DNA from: Glutamicibacter sp. JC586
Lineage (GTDB): Bacteria > Actinomycetota > Actinomycetes > Actinomycetales > Micrococcaceae
Direction: 5' to 3'
NCBI RefSeq assembly: GCF_009805585.1
Contig: NZ_VHIN01000002.1
Span: 434,001-498,000, forward strand
DNA: 64,000 bases
The notes under the pieces were generated by a model. The model was not told where the DNA came from. It ran no database searches and saw only the letters and a program-made list of their open reading frames with translations. Made by a program: the position numbers and the translations under genes. Below are positions 15,254 to 25,088 of the stretch, piece after piece; position 1 is the first letter of the stretch, and each line of letters begins with the position of its first letter.

Positions 15254-18200
15254 TTAGCCTTCGGAACCCTGCGCGGCGTCAGATGGTGCTGGCGACTCGC
15301 TTGGAGCGTTCTCGTCAAGCTGCACTTCCCCATCAACTTCGGTGCCGTTGATTGCCGAGTCAGCTTCCATAGCTCGGTTCAGCGCATCTTGCAGTTGCTT
15401 CTGCGCTTCACCGTAGGCTGCGAAGTCACTCTTAGAGAGCGCATCCTGACCCTTGGTAATGGCCTTATTGGCATCCGAGAGTGCAGTAGAAAGCTTCTGA
15501 GCATCAGACTGGGTCGGAGCCTTTTCGCTTTCCGGTGCGTCCTCACCTGGCGATACACCTTCGGTCTCACCGGTTACCGCACCGGAGTTTCCACCAAAGA
15601 CCTCATCCAGGGCCTCGGAGAGAGTATCAGCGAAGCCAACCTGATCACCGAAGGAAACCAAAACCTTTCGCAGCGTTGGGTAGCTCGTCTGTCCCGAGGA
15701 CTGAACGTAGACCGGCTGAACGTAGAGAATACCGCCACCGACTGGCAAGGACAGCAAGTTACCGTTCTTGACCTCGGAAGCACCCTGACGCAACAGGTTC
15801 AGTTCCTGGGTCACCCGGGTGTTGGTATCGAAGTTCTGCTGTGCCTGACCTGGGCCAGGAACCGCGGTGTCACGAGGCAGCTCCAACAGTCGTAGCTTTC
15901 CGTAATCCTCAGACTTCACGCCAGCCTTGGAGCCAGCATCAGCGGAAGCCGACAAGAACCCAAAGAGCACGTTGCGCTGCTGCCCATTAGAAGCGGCGGC
16001 AGGGATGAATGTCGAGGTCAAGGAGAATGACGCTTGGTCTTGGGTCGGCATCTTCAAGGACATGAAGTACGGAGGCTGCTTAACTCCTGCCGCGGACGAG
16101 GTCGGATCATCAGGAACAGCCCATGCGTCGTTGGATTCGTAGAACGCGTCAGGATTATCAACGTGATAGGTCGTCAGCACTTCTCGCTGCACCTTGAACA
16201 TGTCCTCTGGATAGCGGACGTGCTCGATCAGGTCAGCCGACATGTCTTCCAACGGATGCATGGCCGTTGGGAAGATCTTCTGCCAGGCCTTCAAGATTGG
16301 CTCATCGGTGTCCCAAGCATAGAGCTTTACTGAGCCGTCATAGGCGTCAACGGTGGCTTTAACCGAGTTCCTCAAGTAGTTCACCCGACCACTCATGGAT
16401 AGCTCCTGAGTATTCGTCAGTGAATCCGCCACTGCCGAATCCAACTGCTTCTGTTGGGAGTACGGGAATGCGTTCGAGGTGGTGTATCCGTCGACGATCC
16501 ACTGAACACGTCCGTCAACGATTGCTGGGTAGGCGCTGGAGTCCAAGGTCAGATATGGCGCTACCTTGCTCACTCGATCACGAGGGTCACGATCGTAAAG
16601 AATCTGAGATTCATTGTTGACTTGCTGTGAGAGCAACAAGTCAGTCGAGGCAAACTTTAGTGCGTAGACCAGTCGATTAAACATATTGCCAACGTTTGGT
16701 CCACCATCGCCGGTGAACGTGTAACGCGTGTCTTGGTTTTCCCCGCCGGTTCCAGGGCGGTCAAGCTCCTGGTCGGTCCAGCCTTCATCCGGTCCACCTA
16801 CGACGGAGTACTCCGGCGAGTTTTCACCGAAGTAAATACGAGGCTCGTACTCCTTGTCGGTGATCAAATCACCGGAAGTTGGAATACCACCGAGCATGAA
16901 GTCCGGTCGGCCGCCAGCGGCAACGCGGTTACCGTAGGCTGCTACAAGCCCATAGCCGTGGGTGTAGTTAATGTGTTGGTTGACCCAGGTGTCATTTTGG
17001 TCAATGTTAACTTCACGGGCGGCAATGACGGTATCTTCCACCTTGCCATCTACCTTGTAGCGGTCAACGTTCAGGTTCTTCGGGAAGGTGTAGTACCCAC
17101 GGAACTGCTGAAGCTGGGCGAAAGCAGTGGAGACCAAGTTAGGATCAAGCAAGCGAATATTCGCAGTGGTCGAGGTTTCCTCAGCCAACGCATTTTTCTC
17201 TGTGGAGATCTTTGCGTCGTAGTCAGTAGTCTCAACGTCATCTAGGCCGTAAGCCAGTCGCGTCATTTCGATATTTCGGTCGATGTAGCTGCGCTCGAGT
17301 TCACGCTGGGACGGAACAACCTTGTACTGCTGTACCAAGAATGGGTACACGCCACTCACAACGATCATCGTGACCACCAACATGGCAGTTCCGATCAGTG
17401 GCAGGCGCCACCGTCCGTTTACGGCAGCGATGACAAAGACAATCGCTATCAAGACTGCAATGATCGCAAGAATCATCTTTGCAGGAATAACCGCGTGCAC
17501 ATCCTTGTACAGCGCACCGGCAACGCGGCCGGACTGGTTGGTCAACGTCTCGTACTGGCCAACCCAGAAGTTCGCGGCCTGCAAAATCAAGAAGACAGCG
17601 ACTACGACAGCAGCATGGACACGCGCTGCTTTTCCGATGGTGATACCACCGCGCTCTTCAACACGGATTCCACCGTAGAGGTAGTGCGTCAACAGGCCGG
17701 CGACTCCGCTCAGCAGGACCACCGAGATTAGGAATCCATTAATGAGCCCAATGAAAGGCAGCGAGAAGATGAAGAAACCCAGATCCATATTGAACTGAGG
17801 ATCGTTGCTTCCAAATGGAACCTGGTTGAAGAAGAGTAGGACTGTCTGCCACTGCCCCGCTACCGCGACAGCAGCAAAGATGCCAACAACCAGCGGGATG
17901 CCAACCATCAAAAAGCGACGGATTGGTTCCAGCTGCGCCTGGTAACGAGACATGGTATCTGGCTGGTTCGCATTGGGTGCGTACACCGGGCGATGCTTGT
18001 AGGCGCTACGCATGGAGAACCACATTGGTACAGCCATGAATACCAGTGCGATTACAAAGATCACTAGTTTAGCGATGCGCTCAGTCCAGTAGACCTGCGA
18101 AAAACCCAGCTGGTTGAACCAGAGGATATCTGCATAAAAATTGGACAGGAAAACGAATACCGCAACCAAGATCACCACCGCGAAGATGGTCAGAGTCAGC

Positions 18201-18292
18201 GGTGAAACTTTCCTACCTGATGGCTTGGAAGGTCGTTGCGGTTCACGAGGCCTCGGCGGGCCCCCGAACGGACTATCCGATCCGTATGACAC
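15254..18292 (-). CDS. UPF0182 family large membrane protein
   Basis: 1012 residues, the usual length for UPF0182, a family common in actinobacteria with no known biochemical role. A Pro-rich N-terminus (1-30) precedes seven predicted transmembrane helices in the first ~330 residues (for example LTLTIFAVVILVAVFVFLSN, IAKLVIFVIALVFMAVPMWF). A large, probably extracytoplasmic domain follows (about 340-900; YGLDDVETTDYDA, INYTHGYGLVAAYGNR, YFGENSPEYSVVGG). The C-terminus is an acidic, Ser/Ala/Gln-rich tail (about 930-1012). Start GTG 18292 has AAGGA 10 nt upstream. In M. tuberculosis the homologue (Rv3193c, from memory) sits next to the PDZ/Lon-like and DUF2342 genes, as it does here. Confidence 0.93.
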   Translation of the reverse strand: MSYGSDSPFGGPPRPREPQRPSKPSGRKVSPLTLTIFAVVILVAVFVFLSNFYADILWFNQLGFSQVYWTERIAKLVIFVIALVFMAVPMWFSMRSAYKHRPVYAPNANQPDTMSRYQAQLEPIRRFLMVGIPLVVGIFAAVAVAGQWQTVLLFFNQVPFGSNDPQFNMDLGFFIFSLPFIGLINGFLISVVLLSGVAGLLTHYLYGGIRVEERGGITIGKAARVHAAVVVAVFLILQAANFWVGQYETLTNQSGRVAGALYKDVHAVIPAKMILAIIAVLIAIVFVIAAVNGRWRLPLIGTAMLVVTMIVVSGVYPFLVQQYKVVPSQRELERSYIDRNIEMTRLAYGLDDVETTDYDAKISTEKNALAEETSTTANIRLLDPNLVSTAFAQLQQFRGYYTFPKNLNVDRYKVDGKVEDTVIAAREVNIDQNDTWVNQHINYTHGYGLVAAYGNRVAAGGRPDFMLGGIPTSGDLITDKEYEPRIYFGENSPEYSVVGGPDEGWTDQELDRPGTGGENQDTRYTFTGDGGPNVGNMFNRLVYALKFASTDLLLSQQVNNESQILYDRDPRDRVSKVAPYLTLDSSAYPAIVDGRVQWIVDGYTTSNAFPYSQQKQLDSAVADSLTNTQELSMSGRVNYLRNSVKATVDAYDGSVKLYAWDTDEPILKAWQKIFPTAMHPLEDMSADLIEHVRYPEDMFKVQREVLTTYHVDNPDAFYESNDAWAVPDDPTSSAAGVKQPPYFMSLKMPTQDQASFSLTSTFIPAAASNGQQRNVLFGFLSASADAGSKAGVKSEDYGKLRLLELPRDTAVPGPGQAQQNFDTNTRVTQELNLLRQGASEVKNGNLLSLPVGGGILYVQPVYVQSSGQTSYPTLRKVLVSFGDQVGFADTLSEALDEVFGGNSGAVTGETEGVSPGEDAPESEKAPTQSDAQKLSTALSDANKAITKGQDALSKSDFAAYGEAQKQLQDALNRAMEADSAINGTEVDGEVQLDENAPSESPAPSDAAQGSEG

Positions 18293-18420
18293 TATTTTAT
18301 TCCTTACTTTGGGTCCCGCCAGCTGCTTGAAGCCGGAGGACTCGTTTACCTAATTCTTGAACGAGCGATAACTAGCTTTTGATCCTTGCGTCACATTCTT
18401 CCCTTGATGTGGCACCAATC

Positions 18421-19536
18421 CTATTCACATGTCGCGAAACTCGATGGATCTTGACCGTCCGCGATCTTTTCCAGCGCAGAACGAGCTTCTTTCAGAGTTG
18501 AAACTTTCACGACATTCAGCCCCTCCGGCACTCGACCAACTACTTCGTTGCAGTTTCCAGCCGGAGCGAGGAATATGGTTGCCCCGGATTTCCTAGCCGA
18601 GACCATCTTTTGGGCGATACCACCAATTGGTCCAACGGTTCCATCAGCAGAAATTTCGCCGGTGCCCGCCACGTGGTGCTTGCCTGCCAGTGAGCCTTCG
18701 GTGAGCCGGTCAATGATTGACAAGGCAAACATCATGCCGGCGCTTGGACCTCCAACGTTGGACAGACCGAATTTCACGCCGATGGGGAACTTGTGTTCAG
18801 TTCCCAAAAAGACCCCGAGTTGACGCTCACCATTCTCTGCGGCCTGGGTCTGAACGGCGACGTCAACGTTCTTATAATCACCCTGTTTGTCAGCTCGCCC
18901 TACCGTCAGGGTTGCCGGCTGATCGCCATTGGCATCAAGGGCTTTCTTCAGCTGTTCAAGTGAAGAAACGCTCTTACCTTCGTATTTGAGCAACCGGTCA
19001 CCTTTTTTGAGCAACTTGGAATTGAGCTCATTGGAAAAGTCTGCGACGGTTAACCACGTCTTGAAGTCATATCCAAGTTCGGTCAGCGCGGCTGCTATGG
19101 CTAGATCCTGAGATGAAGTCATCATCATGTCGTTTTGCTGATTTTGCTGTTCAGATGACGTGCTGTGCGCCATGATAGTTTCTTCCGGCACAACGTCTTT
19201 GGTGGGATTGAGCAGTGCTTCAAGAACAACTGGAATCGTCACGCGGTTTTGTCCGCCACCTTGTACGTAGACGGTGAGCAAATCTAGTTCGCTATCCGAC
19301 GCGTAGGTCTTTGCTCCATCGATGGACACCACATCTTTGCCCTCGTCCTTGCCCAAAGTGTTAAACACTGGGCCAGGAGAACGAATCATGAAATTCGTGG
19401 GCAAGAACATCATGACGCCCACAAGCAACAAGGCGATGACCCCGGCGCTCGTCTTTTTCAGAGACTTGGAACCTGATGATTCATGACTAGTTTTGTCATG
19501 CGCCACCATCGAGTCGTGTGGTTCCTGTTCGTGCAC
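18421..19536 (-). CDS. PDZ/Lon-like (S16) membrane-anchored serine protease, YlbL type
   Basis: 371 residues from the chosen start. A short cytoplasmic Ser/His-rich part is followed by one transmembrane helix (about 35-55, AGVIALLLVGVMMFLP), a PDZ domain (about 150-235) and a C-terminal Lon-type S16 protease domain (about 260-340). The Ser-Lys dyad is visible as GGPSAGMMF (Ser) and IAQKMVSA with GTVGPIGG nearby (Lys). YlbL-type proteases degrade or regulate envelope proteins on the outer face of the membrane. The frame is open to a TTG at 19554. GTG 19536 is preferred because GGGAGCAGGA precedes it. It is divergent from the DUF2342 zincin gene, as in mycobacteria (from memory, Rv3194c/Rv3195). 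Confidence 0.9.
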   Translation of the reverse strand: MHEQEPHDSMVAHDKTSHESSGSKSLKKTSAGVIALLLVGVMMFLPTNFMIRSPGPVFNTLGKDEGKDVVSIDGAKTYASDSELDLLTVYVQGGGQNRVTIPVVLEALLNPTKDVVPEETIMAHSTSSEQQNQQNDMMMTSSQDLAIAAALTELGYDFKTWLTVADFSNELNSKLLKKGDRLLKYEGKSVSSLEQLKKALDANGDQPATLTVGRADKQGDYKNVDVAVQTQAAENGERQLGVFLGTEHKFPIGVKFGLSNVGGPSAGMMFALSIIDRLTEGSLAGKHHVAGTGEISADGTVGPIGGIAQKMVSARKSGATIFLAPAGNCNEVVGRVPEGLNVVKVSTLKEARSALEKIADGQDPSSFATCE

Positions 19537-19703
19537 TGGTCCTGCTCCCGCCAACTATCAAAATATCTCTGGTTACGCCCTACAGACGTCACCTCTCTTA
19601 GCCTACTGATACATAGGCGATAAAGGCATCAGCAATATGGCGTATTCAGTGTGCCGAAAGCGAACTGTAGCCAAGATTCATGGGAACTATTTGCCAGACA
19701 CGG

Positions 19704-19709
19704 TAGTTT
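19704..19709 (+). promoter_or_regulatory. Candidate -10 box for the DUF2342 gene
   Basis: TAGTTT lies 7 nt before ATG 19717. AAAGG is only 1 nt from the ATG, so a leaderless start is more likely than a ribosome binding site. No clear -35. Confidence 0.4.
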
Positions 19710-19716
19710 TAAAGGC

Positions 19717-21150
19717 ATGGCACAGAACCCCCCGAATAACCGCCCGAACGGCGACGACGACGATAACAACCCGCAGGATCCCCTTTCTGCCATGTTCTCG
19801 CAGCTCTTCGGTGGCGGATTTGATCCCAATAGTCTTCCTCCACAACTGCGCGATGCTCTCGGCGCCCAGGGCGATCCAGCAGCAATGCAGAAAATGATGC
19901 AGCAAGCCCAAGCAATGATGTCGGCCATGATGAGCAATAATGCTTCGGCTGGCCCGGTGAACTGGAAGCTTGCTGCCGACACCGCGTTGCAGGCCTACGC
20001 GAGTGATGATCCGGAAGTTTCGCAGGCGCGCCAGAGCGCAATCAGTGACGCATCGAATTTGGCTGATCTGTGGCTGAATAACTCAACCGTCTTCGAATCC
20101 AACGGGCATCCAACCGAGGCTTGGACTCGCAAGCGTTGGTACGACAAGACACTGGCGACGTGGAAACAGGTCACCGAACCAGTGGCTGAGTCCGTCGCCA
20201 CCGCCATTACTTCGGCTATGAAGGATCAGATCCCTGAAGAGATGAAGGGTATGCTCGGCAATTCCGATTCTATGTTCCGAAATCTCGGAGCAAGTATGTT
20301 TGGCATGCAATTGGGTACCGCATTAGGTGGTCTAGCAACCGATGTTTTGGGCGGTACAGATATTGGTTTGCCTCTGGCTGGCTCTACTGCCGGAATCATC
20401 GGTACGAACGTCGCTAAGTTCGGTGATGGCCTAGAAATTCCAGAACAGGAAGTTCTGCTTTACATCGTTCTTCGCGAGAACGCGCATGCCCGATTGTTCA
20501 GTCGTGTTCCTTGGCTCAGCTCGAAGCTGATTGGAGCCGTTGAGTCCTACGCACGTGGCATTCATATCGACATGTCTCGTATCGAAGAGGCAGTGCGCGA
20601 TATTGATCCTTCAAATCCTGAGGCGATGCAGTCGGTTCTTGGTGAGGGGTTGTTCGCTCCGCAGCGAACCGCCGAGCAGGACAAAGCACTAGAAAATCTT
20701 GAGCTCACCCTGGCGCTGATTGAGGGCTGGGTTGACCACGTGGTTTCGTTGGCTGCGGCAAACTTGCCGTTCGCTGAACACCTGCGTGAGACGATGCGTC
20801 GCCGCCGCGCCTCGGGCGGACCGGCAGAATCGGCCTTCGCCGCGCTCGTTGGCCTGGAATTGCGTCCGCGCAAGCTTCGTGAAGCTGCCGCGTTGTGGCA
20901 TCACCTGTACGACGAACGAGGAATCGACGGTCGCGATGCAGTCTGGGACCACCCAGATCTGATGCCGACTGAGGAAGACCTCAATGACCCAGCAACTTTC
21001 ACCCAGCGGCGTGAGCTGGCGAACGAAGAGTTTGATGACTTTGACGTTGCGCTGAACAAGTTGCTTTCCGGAGAGTTTGACGACGTTGATCCTCAGACCG
21101 AAGATCAGGATCCGAATTCTCCGGACTCGGGCGACGAACCGCAGAAGTAG
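19717..21150 (+). CDS. DUF2342 (zincin-like) predicted metalloprotease
   Basis: 477 residues. The N-terminal ~70 residues are disordered (Asp/Asn/Pro, then Gln/Met-rich: AMQKMMQQAQAMMSAMMSN). The rest is the DUF2342/zincin_2 domain: FGMQLGTALGGLATDVLGGTD near residue 195, VLLYIVLRENAHARLFSRVP near residue 245 and ALIEGWVDHVVSLAA near residue 335. Those His and Glu positions correspond to the predicted zinc site of the family. Activity has not been shown for the family as far as I know. ATG 19717 is preferred to the upstream ATG at 19651 because the conserved MAQNPPNN start and a TAGTTT box fit. It is divergent from the Lon-like protease gene. Confidence 0.85.
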   Translation: MAQNPPNNRPNGDDDDNNPQDPLSAMFSQLFGGGFDPNSLPPQLRDALGAQGDPAAMQKMMQQAQAMMSAMMSNNASAGPVNWKLAADTALQAYASDDPEVSQARQSAISDASNLADLWLNNSTVFESNGHPTEAWTRKRWYDKTLATWKQVTEPVAESVATAITSAMKDQIPEEMKGMLGNSDSMFRNLGASMFGMQLGTALGGLATDVLGGTDIGLPLAGSTAGIIGTNVAKFGDGLEIPEQEVLLYIVLRENAHARLFSRVPWLSSKLIGAVESYARGIHIDMSRIEEAVRDIDPSNPEAMQSVLGEGLFAPQRTAEQDKALENLELTLALIEGWVDHVVSLAAANLPFAEHLRETMRRRRASGGPAESAFAALVGLELRPRKLREAAALWHHLYDERGIDGRDAVWDHPDLMPTEEDLNDPATFTQRRELANEEFDDFDVALNKLLSGEFDDVDPQTEDQDPNSPDSGDEPQK

Positions 21151-21165
21151 AGTGTAGAAACCAAG

Positions 21166-21208
21166 AACCTTCGGGGATGAACCTATGCGTTCATCCCCGA
21201 AGGTTTTT
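21166..21208. terminator. Bidirectional terminator
   Basis: A 17-bp perfect stem (21166-21182 with 21189-21205) around a 6-nt loop with T residues following. It lies between the convergent DUF2342 and YgjP-like genes. Confidence 0.88.
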
Positions 21209-21210
21209 AA

Positions 21211-21822
21211 CTAGCTTTGCTCATCATCTCCGAAACCGTCCAGCAGGTTCGGGCCCTGTCCGAGTTCGGCGGCGTACAAGTTGTAACCTGCGTTAAAGGC
21301 TTCCAGGTAGAGGTCGGCCTCGGCCCGCCGTTGAAACCGGTTGAGTAAGCGTTGAAATTCGGGGCCGTGACCGGCTTTTGGTGCAGCCAGATGCGCCAGC
21401 TCATGAACCAAGACATAGTCGCGCACCCATGCAGGCATATGTTGAAGCTTGGATGAGAGCCTGATCGTTCTTTCCCTGTACGAGGCCGACCCCCAGCGCT
21501 TGTTTTGATTGGTAACCCACCGGACGGAAGTTGGATCTGCTAGGTCGTCAAAGTAGAACCGATCTAGTTCTTTCGCACGCTTTTCCAATACAGAATCAGA
21601 CTGTCCTAGCTCCCTTTTCTGCTGTCCCTGGCGATACTTCTTGAGCATCTCGTCAACAAATCCGCGTTCGGATTTCTCATCTAGCGCTGCCGGTACTTGA
21701 ACCACTAACTTGTTATCGCGCCACTGGGAGGAGATCGTTTTCCGCCGCTTTTTTGATCTCACAATCTGCACGCGAATATTATCAGGCGCCACAAATTCAA
21801 CAGTGCTTGGATAAGCTGGCAA
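21211..21822 (-). CDS. YgjP/SprT-like zinc metallopeptidase (DUF45)
   Basis: 203 residues. The zinc motif HELAH is in YVLVHELAHLAAP near residue 135, with the third ligand His in GHGPEFQRLL about 12 residues on. This is the layout of the YgjP/M48-like metallopeptidase family (WLM/SprT-related). The upstream part includes RKKRRKTISSQW-like basic segments and WGSASYRERTIRLSSKL, typical of the family. The start is TTG 21822 with GAGGAG 9 nt upstream. Immediately downstream on the same strand is a terminator; upstream is uvrD2, 50 bp away, so co-transcription with uvrD2-nudC is likely. The substrate is unknown; a DNA-repair link is suggested only by context. Confidence 0.88.
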   Translation of the reverse strand: MPAYPSTVEFVAPDNIRVQIVRSKKRRKTISSQWRDNKLVVQVPAALDEKSERGFVDEMLKKYRQGQQKRELGQSDSVLEKRAKELDRFYFDDLADPTSVRWVTNQNKRWGSASYRERTIRLSSKLQHMPAWVRDYVLVHELAHLAAPKAGHGPEFQRLLNRFQRRAEADLYLEAFNAGYNLYAAELGQGPNLLDGFGDDEQS

Positions 21823-21872
21823 TGCTTCTTACTCCTCTAGGGTCAATCGTTGATGACAACTCGAAGATATCT

Positions 21873-23996
21873 TCAGCCTCGGTGTGATTCCAGAACGGCG
21901 ATGACCGCTTCCCCATAGCGTTCCAACTTACTGCGACCTACACCAGCGATTTTGGACAAGCCCTGTAACGAATCTGGTTGATGTTCCGCAATCGCCATAA
22001 GAGTGGCATCTGTAAAGATGACAAATGCCGGCACAGAATTTGAATGCGCCACTTCTGAGCGCCATCCTCGCAAGTTATCAAATAACGCTTCATCATAGGC
22101 AGCGGGACAAGATGCACAGCGCTTGAGCTTTCGCTCCTTGGCGCTGGTCAAGAACGTACCGCAGTTAGTACATACTGCTGGTGTAACCTTTTGTTCTCGT
22201 CGCTTGTATGAACTTTGCTGCCGGCTGCTAGCCTGACGTACCGATTTAATGCCGTCAAGGAAGCGCGATGGATACCGGTGTGCACGTCCGCCCGAGGTAC
22301 GGGCCAATGACCACGAGAGGTACAAGTGAGTGCGGGCGCGAGTAATTCCGACGTACAGCAGGCGCCGTTCTTCGTCGTAGCCAGCCTGATCTTTGGCATA
22401 GGAGATCGGGACAAGTCCCTCGCTCAGACCCACCAGGAAAACTACGTCCCATTCCAGACCTTTGGCCGCGTGGAACGACGCTAGGGTGACTCCGTCTAGG
22501 GTTGGAGCATGTTGAATCGCAGCCCGATCTTCAAGTTCCTTGACCACGTCGTGCAACGTAGCCTCTGTCCCCTGCGAGGATTTTAGGGCCACCACTTCAT
22601 CGGCTAGTCGTACCAGTGCTGAAAGTGACTCCCAGCGCTGGCGTACTGCGCCTGTTCCACCGCTGGGCGCGTTGACCGAGTATCCGTGCGAGGAGAGGAT
22701 GTCGCGCACCATCTGAGGCAGTGGGGTGTCGGCAGCAACGCTTAGTGCGGCGCGCAAGGCCAGCATGCCTTCTTTGACTTCTCGCCTAGAGAAGAACCGT
22801 TCAGCGCCACGCATAACAAATGGAATGGAGTGTGCACTGAGTGCCTGCTCGAAAGCTTGAGATTGACCATTGGTTCGGTACAGAATCGCGATTTCAGAAA
22901 TGTCTTGGCCCTGGCTAAGCAGTTTCTGAATTCGCATCGCAACTTCTTCGGCTTCGTTTTCGTCGTCGCCACATTCAAAGAATTCCGGAGCCACTCCGTG
23001 ATCGCGCTGAGCGATCAATTCCAAAGGTTCTGGCCACGTCACATTGCGGTCGGGGACATTCGACTCAATGCGTCTGGTCGACAGGACCTTATTTGCCAGA
23101 TTGACGACTTCTGGGGTCGAGCGGTAGTCACGCACCAGCTTCACTACCTTGGCTTCAGGGAATCGTTTCCCGAAGTTCAATAGGAAGTCCGGGCGTGCAC
23201 CGGTGAATGAGTAGATCGTCTGGGAAGCGTCCCCGACTACGCACAGTTCGTTGCGCTCGCCAAGCCACAGGTCCAAAAGCCGTTGTTGCAATGGCGAAAC
23301 GTCCTGATACTCGTCAACAACGAAGTGTCGATATTGTTGCCGAACATGGGCCGCGACTTTTTCGTTGTCTTCAAGAATGGCAATAGTCAGCAACAAGACA
23401 TCTTCAAAGTCAATGACTGACCGATCGTCTTTAAGCTCTTCATAGGTTTGAAAAATTCGAGCCATGCTTACCGGTTCCAACCCGTTGGGCATCTCACGAC
23501 TTGTTGCGATTTTCGCATAGCTCTCAGGAGAATGCATGGAGACCTTGGCCCACTCAATTTCTGAGGCGAGGTCGCGAACCATAGCTCGGTCGCTAGAGAT
23601 TCGAAGCCGTCGTGCCGCTTCAGCGATCAAGGGAGCTTTATGCTCCACCAGGTGGGGCAACGTGCCGCCAATGGCTTGTGGCCAAAAGTATTGCAGCTGA
23701 CGAAGCGCCGCAGCGTGGAAGGTTCGTGCCTGAACGCCAGAGGCGCCGAGCTGGCGCAACCGTGTGCGCATTTCCGCAGCGGCACGTGTGGTGAAGGTTA
23801 GGGCCAGAACACTGGTTGGGTTGTATATTCCGGTGTGCACACCGTGTGCTATACGGTGGGTAATCGCACGAGTCTTACCAGTTCCAGCGCCAGCAAGAAT
23901 ACACAGTGGTCCGCTCAAGGTCTGCGCAGCCTGTCGTTGCTCAGCATCAAGACCGGCCAGCAGGTCCTGTGCTGGTGGAACGTCGAATTCTGTCAC
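21873..23996 (-). CDS. uvrD2: ATP-dependent DNA helicase UvrD2 with HRDC domain
   Basis: 707 residues, SF1A 3'-5' helicase. Walker A AGAGTGKTRA is at about residues 35-44, motif II is VDEYQDVSP, and motif VI lies in LLYVGITRARTHLYLSW. The C-terminal part has a tetracysteine cluster (CTNCG ... CASCP, about 610-635) and a final HRDC domain (KIAGVGRSKLERYGEAV), the arrangement reported for mycobacterial UvrD2. I choose GTG 23996: it overlaps the nudC stop as GTGA and has GGAGG upstream. An in-frame TTG at 24032 is an alternative. Likely role is unwinding of repair intermediates. It is coupled to nudC, as in mycobacteria (from memory). Confidence 0.93.
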   Translation of the reverse strand: MTEFDVPPAQDLLAGLDAEQRQAAQTLSGPLCILAGAGTGKTRAITHRIAHGVHTGIYNPTSVLALTFTTRAAAEMRTRLRQLGASGVQARTFHAAALRQLQYFWPQAIGGTLPHLVEHKAPLIAEAARRLRISSDRAMVRDLASEIEWAKVSMHSPESYAKIATSREMPNGLEPVSMARIFQTYEELKDDRSVIDFEDVLLLTIAILEDNEKVAAHVRQQYRHFVVDEYQDVSPLQQRLLDLWLGERNELCVVGDASQTIYSFTGARPDFLLNFGKRFPEAKVVKLVRDYRSTPEVVNLANKVLSTRRIESNVPDRNVTWPEPLELIAQRDHGVAPEFFECGDDENEAEEVAMRIQKLLSQGQDISEIAILYRTNGQSQAFEQALSAHSIPFVMRGAERFFSRREVKEGMLALRAALSVAADTPLPQMVRDILSSHGYSVNAPSGGTGAVRQRWESLSALVRLADEVVALKSSQGTEATLHDVVKELEDRAAIQHAPTLDGVTLASFHAAKGLEWDVVFLVGLSEGLVPISYAKDQAGYDEERRLLYVGITRARTHLYLSWSLARTSGGRAHRYPSRFLDGIKSVRQASSRQQSSYKRREQKVTPAVCTNCGTFLTSAKERKLKRCASCPAAYDEALFDNLRGWRSEVAHSNSVPAFVIFTDATLMAIAEHQPDSLQGLSKIAGVGRSKLERYGEAVIAVLESHRG

Positions 23997-24922
23997 TTGC
24001 TCTGGGCCTCCGGAAGGGGTTTTCCGTACCAACTACGGATCAATGCGTGCGCAATTGAAACGCCCCGCGGTATGTCAATTGTTCCCGCCTCCAGAGCCAG
24101 ACGGAGTTCGGCACGACTAAACCAACGCAGGTCGTTGATCTCAGCACCATCTGGTATCAATTCGATGCTGGTCGCTTCGGCTGCGAAGCCCAGCATAAGG
24201 GACCGAGGCAACGGCCAAGGTTGGGATCCACGATAGGCAACCTCCCCGACAAGTACCCCAGACTCTTCAAAAATTTCGCGGTGCACTGCCGATTCCAATG
24301 ACTCCCCTGCTTCAACGAAGCCGGCGAGTACCGAATACATTTTTGATTTGAAGTTTGCGTTGGAGCCAAGCAACAGGCGATCTTCGCTGTCGATAACTGA
24401 TGCGATAATCGCAGGATCGGTTCGAGGGAACAGTTCATGTGAGTTTTCGACACAGCTCTGACCCCACCCAGAATTCGAGGCCTGCACTTCGGAGCCGCAC
24501 TTCGGGCAATACCGTTCTGACCGAATCCAATTGCAGATGGCTTGGGCTTCAACCAGTAGCTCGGCTTGCAGCGTTGGGAGAATAGTGAAGGCTTCGCGCA
24601 GGGTGAACCATTTTTCAATTCCCGCTGCCGAATGATCTTGCGCATCAACGATAGCGACCACGTAGTCGATTGATTCTGCAGTGCCTAAATAAACAAGACG
24701 CTCTGCTTCTTTGGCCTTGTAACTCGGTCCTGGCAGGAAGAAGAGCTCCTCTCCTAGGGCGGCCGCGCCTTGGTCAGAGATCAGCATGACTTTGGTTGTT
24801 TCTGCTGCAAGTTTGTCTCGTAAGAGATCTGGATTCGGTTGCTCAGTCAATGGACGCTCAATGAGCGAACTTGCAAAAGGTAGTCCAGTTAGCGGAGTTC
24901 GATACTTATCTGCCAAAGCCAT
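23993..24922 (-). CDS. nudC: NAD(+)/NADH diphosphatase NudC
   Basis: 309-residue Nudix hydrolase that splits NADH or NAD to NMN(H) and AMP and can remove NAD caps from RNA. A zinc ribbon (YCPKCG near residue 170, then a Cys and a His before LFPRTDP) precedes the Nudix domain. The Nudix box is GFVEAGESLE...REIFEESG (about 225-247). The NudC-specific SQPWPLP motif follows directly, which separates it from general Nudix enzymes. Start ATG 24922 has a TAGATT box 6 nt upstream and no ribosome binding site, suggesting a leaderless mRNA. Its TGA overlaps the uvrD2 GTG. Confidence 0.95.
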   Translation of the reverse strand: MALADKYRTPLTGLPFASSLIERPLTEQPNPDLLRDKLAAETTKVMLISDQGAAALGEELFFLPGPSYKAKEAERLVYLGTAESIDYVVAIVDAQDHSAAGIEKWFTLREAFTILPTLQAELLVEAQAICNWIRSERYCPKCGSEVQASNSGWGQSCVENSHELFPRTDPAIIASVIDSEDRLLLGSNANFKSKMYSVLAGFVEAGESLESAVHREIFEESGVLVGEVAYRGSQPWPLPRSLMLGFAAEATSIELIPDGAEINDLRWFSRAELRLALEAGTIDIPRGVSIAHALIRSWYGKPLPEAQSK

Positions 24923-24928
24923 ACATCT

Positions 24929-24934
24929 AATCTA
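24929..24934 (-). promoter_or_regulatory. Candidate -10 box, leaderless nudC mRNA
   Basis: TAGATT on the minus strand, 6 nt before the nudC ATG. No Shine-Dalgarno sequence in the 6-nt spacer. Confidence 0.45.
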
Positions 24935-25088
24935 GTCCACACGCCTGACCCCAGACCCATTTCGAACCTAGTATGGATTACCACGTAGTAGCCCAATTGA
25001 TCTCGACCCTGAACATTCGCGGTGAATCCCAGCATATTCTGTGCGTCATTCAACCGCTTAGGTCACGATCTCGCATACGGTGGAACAT

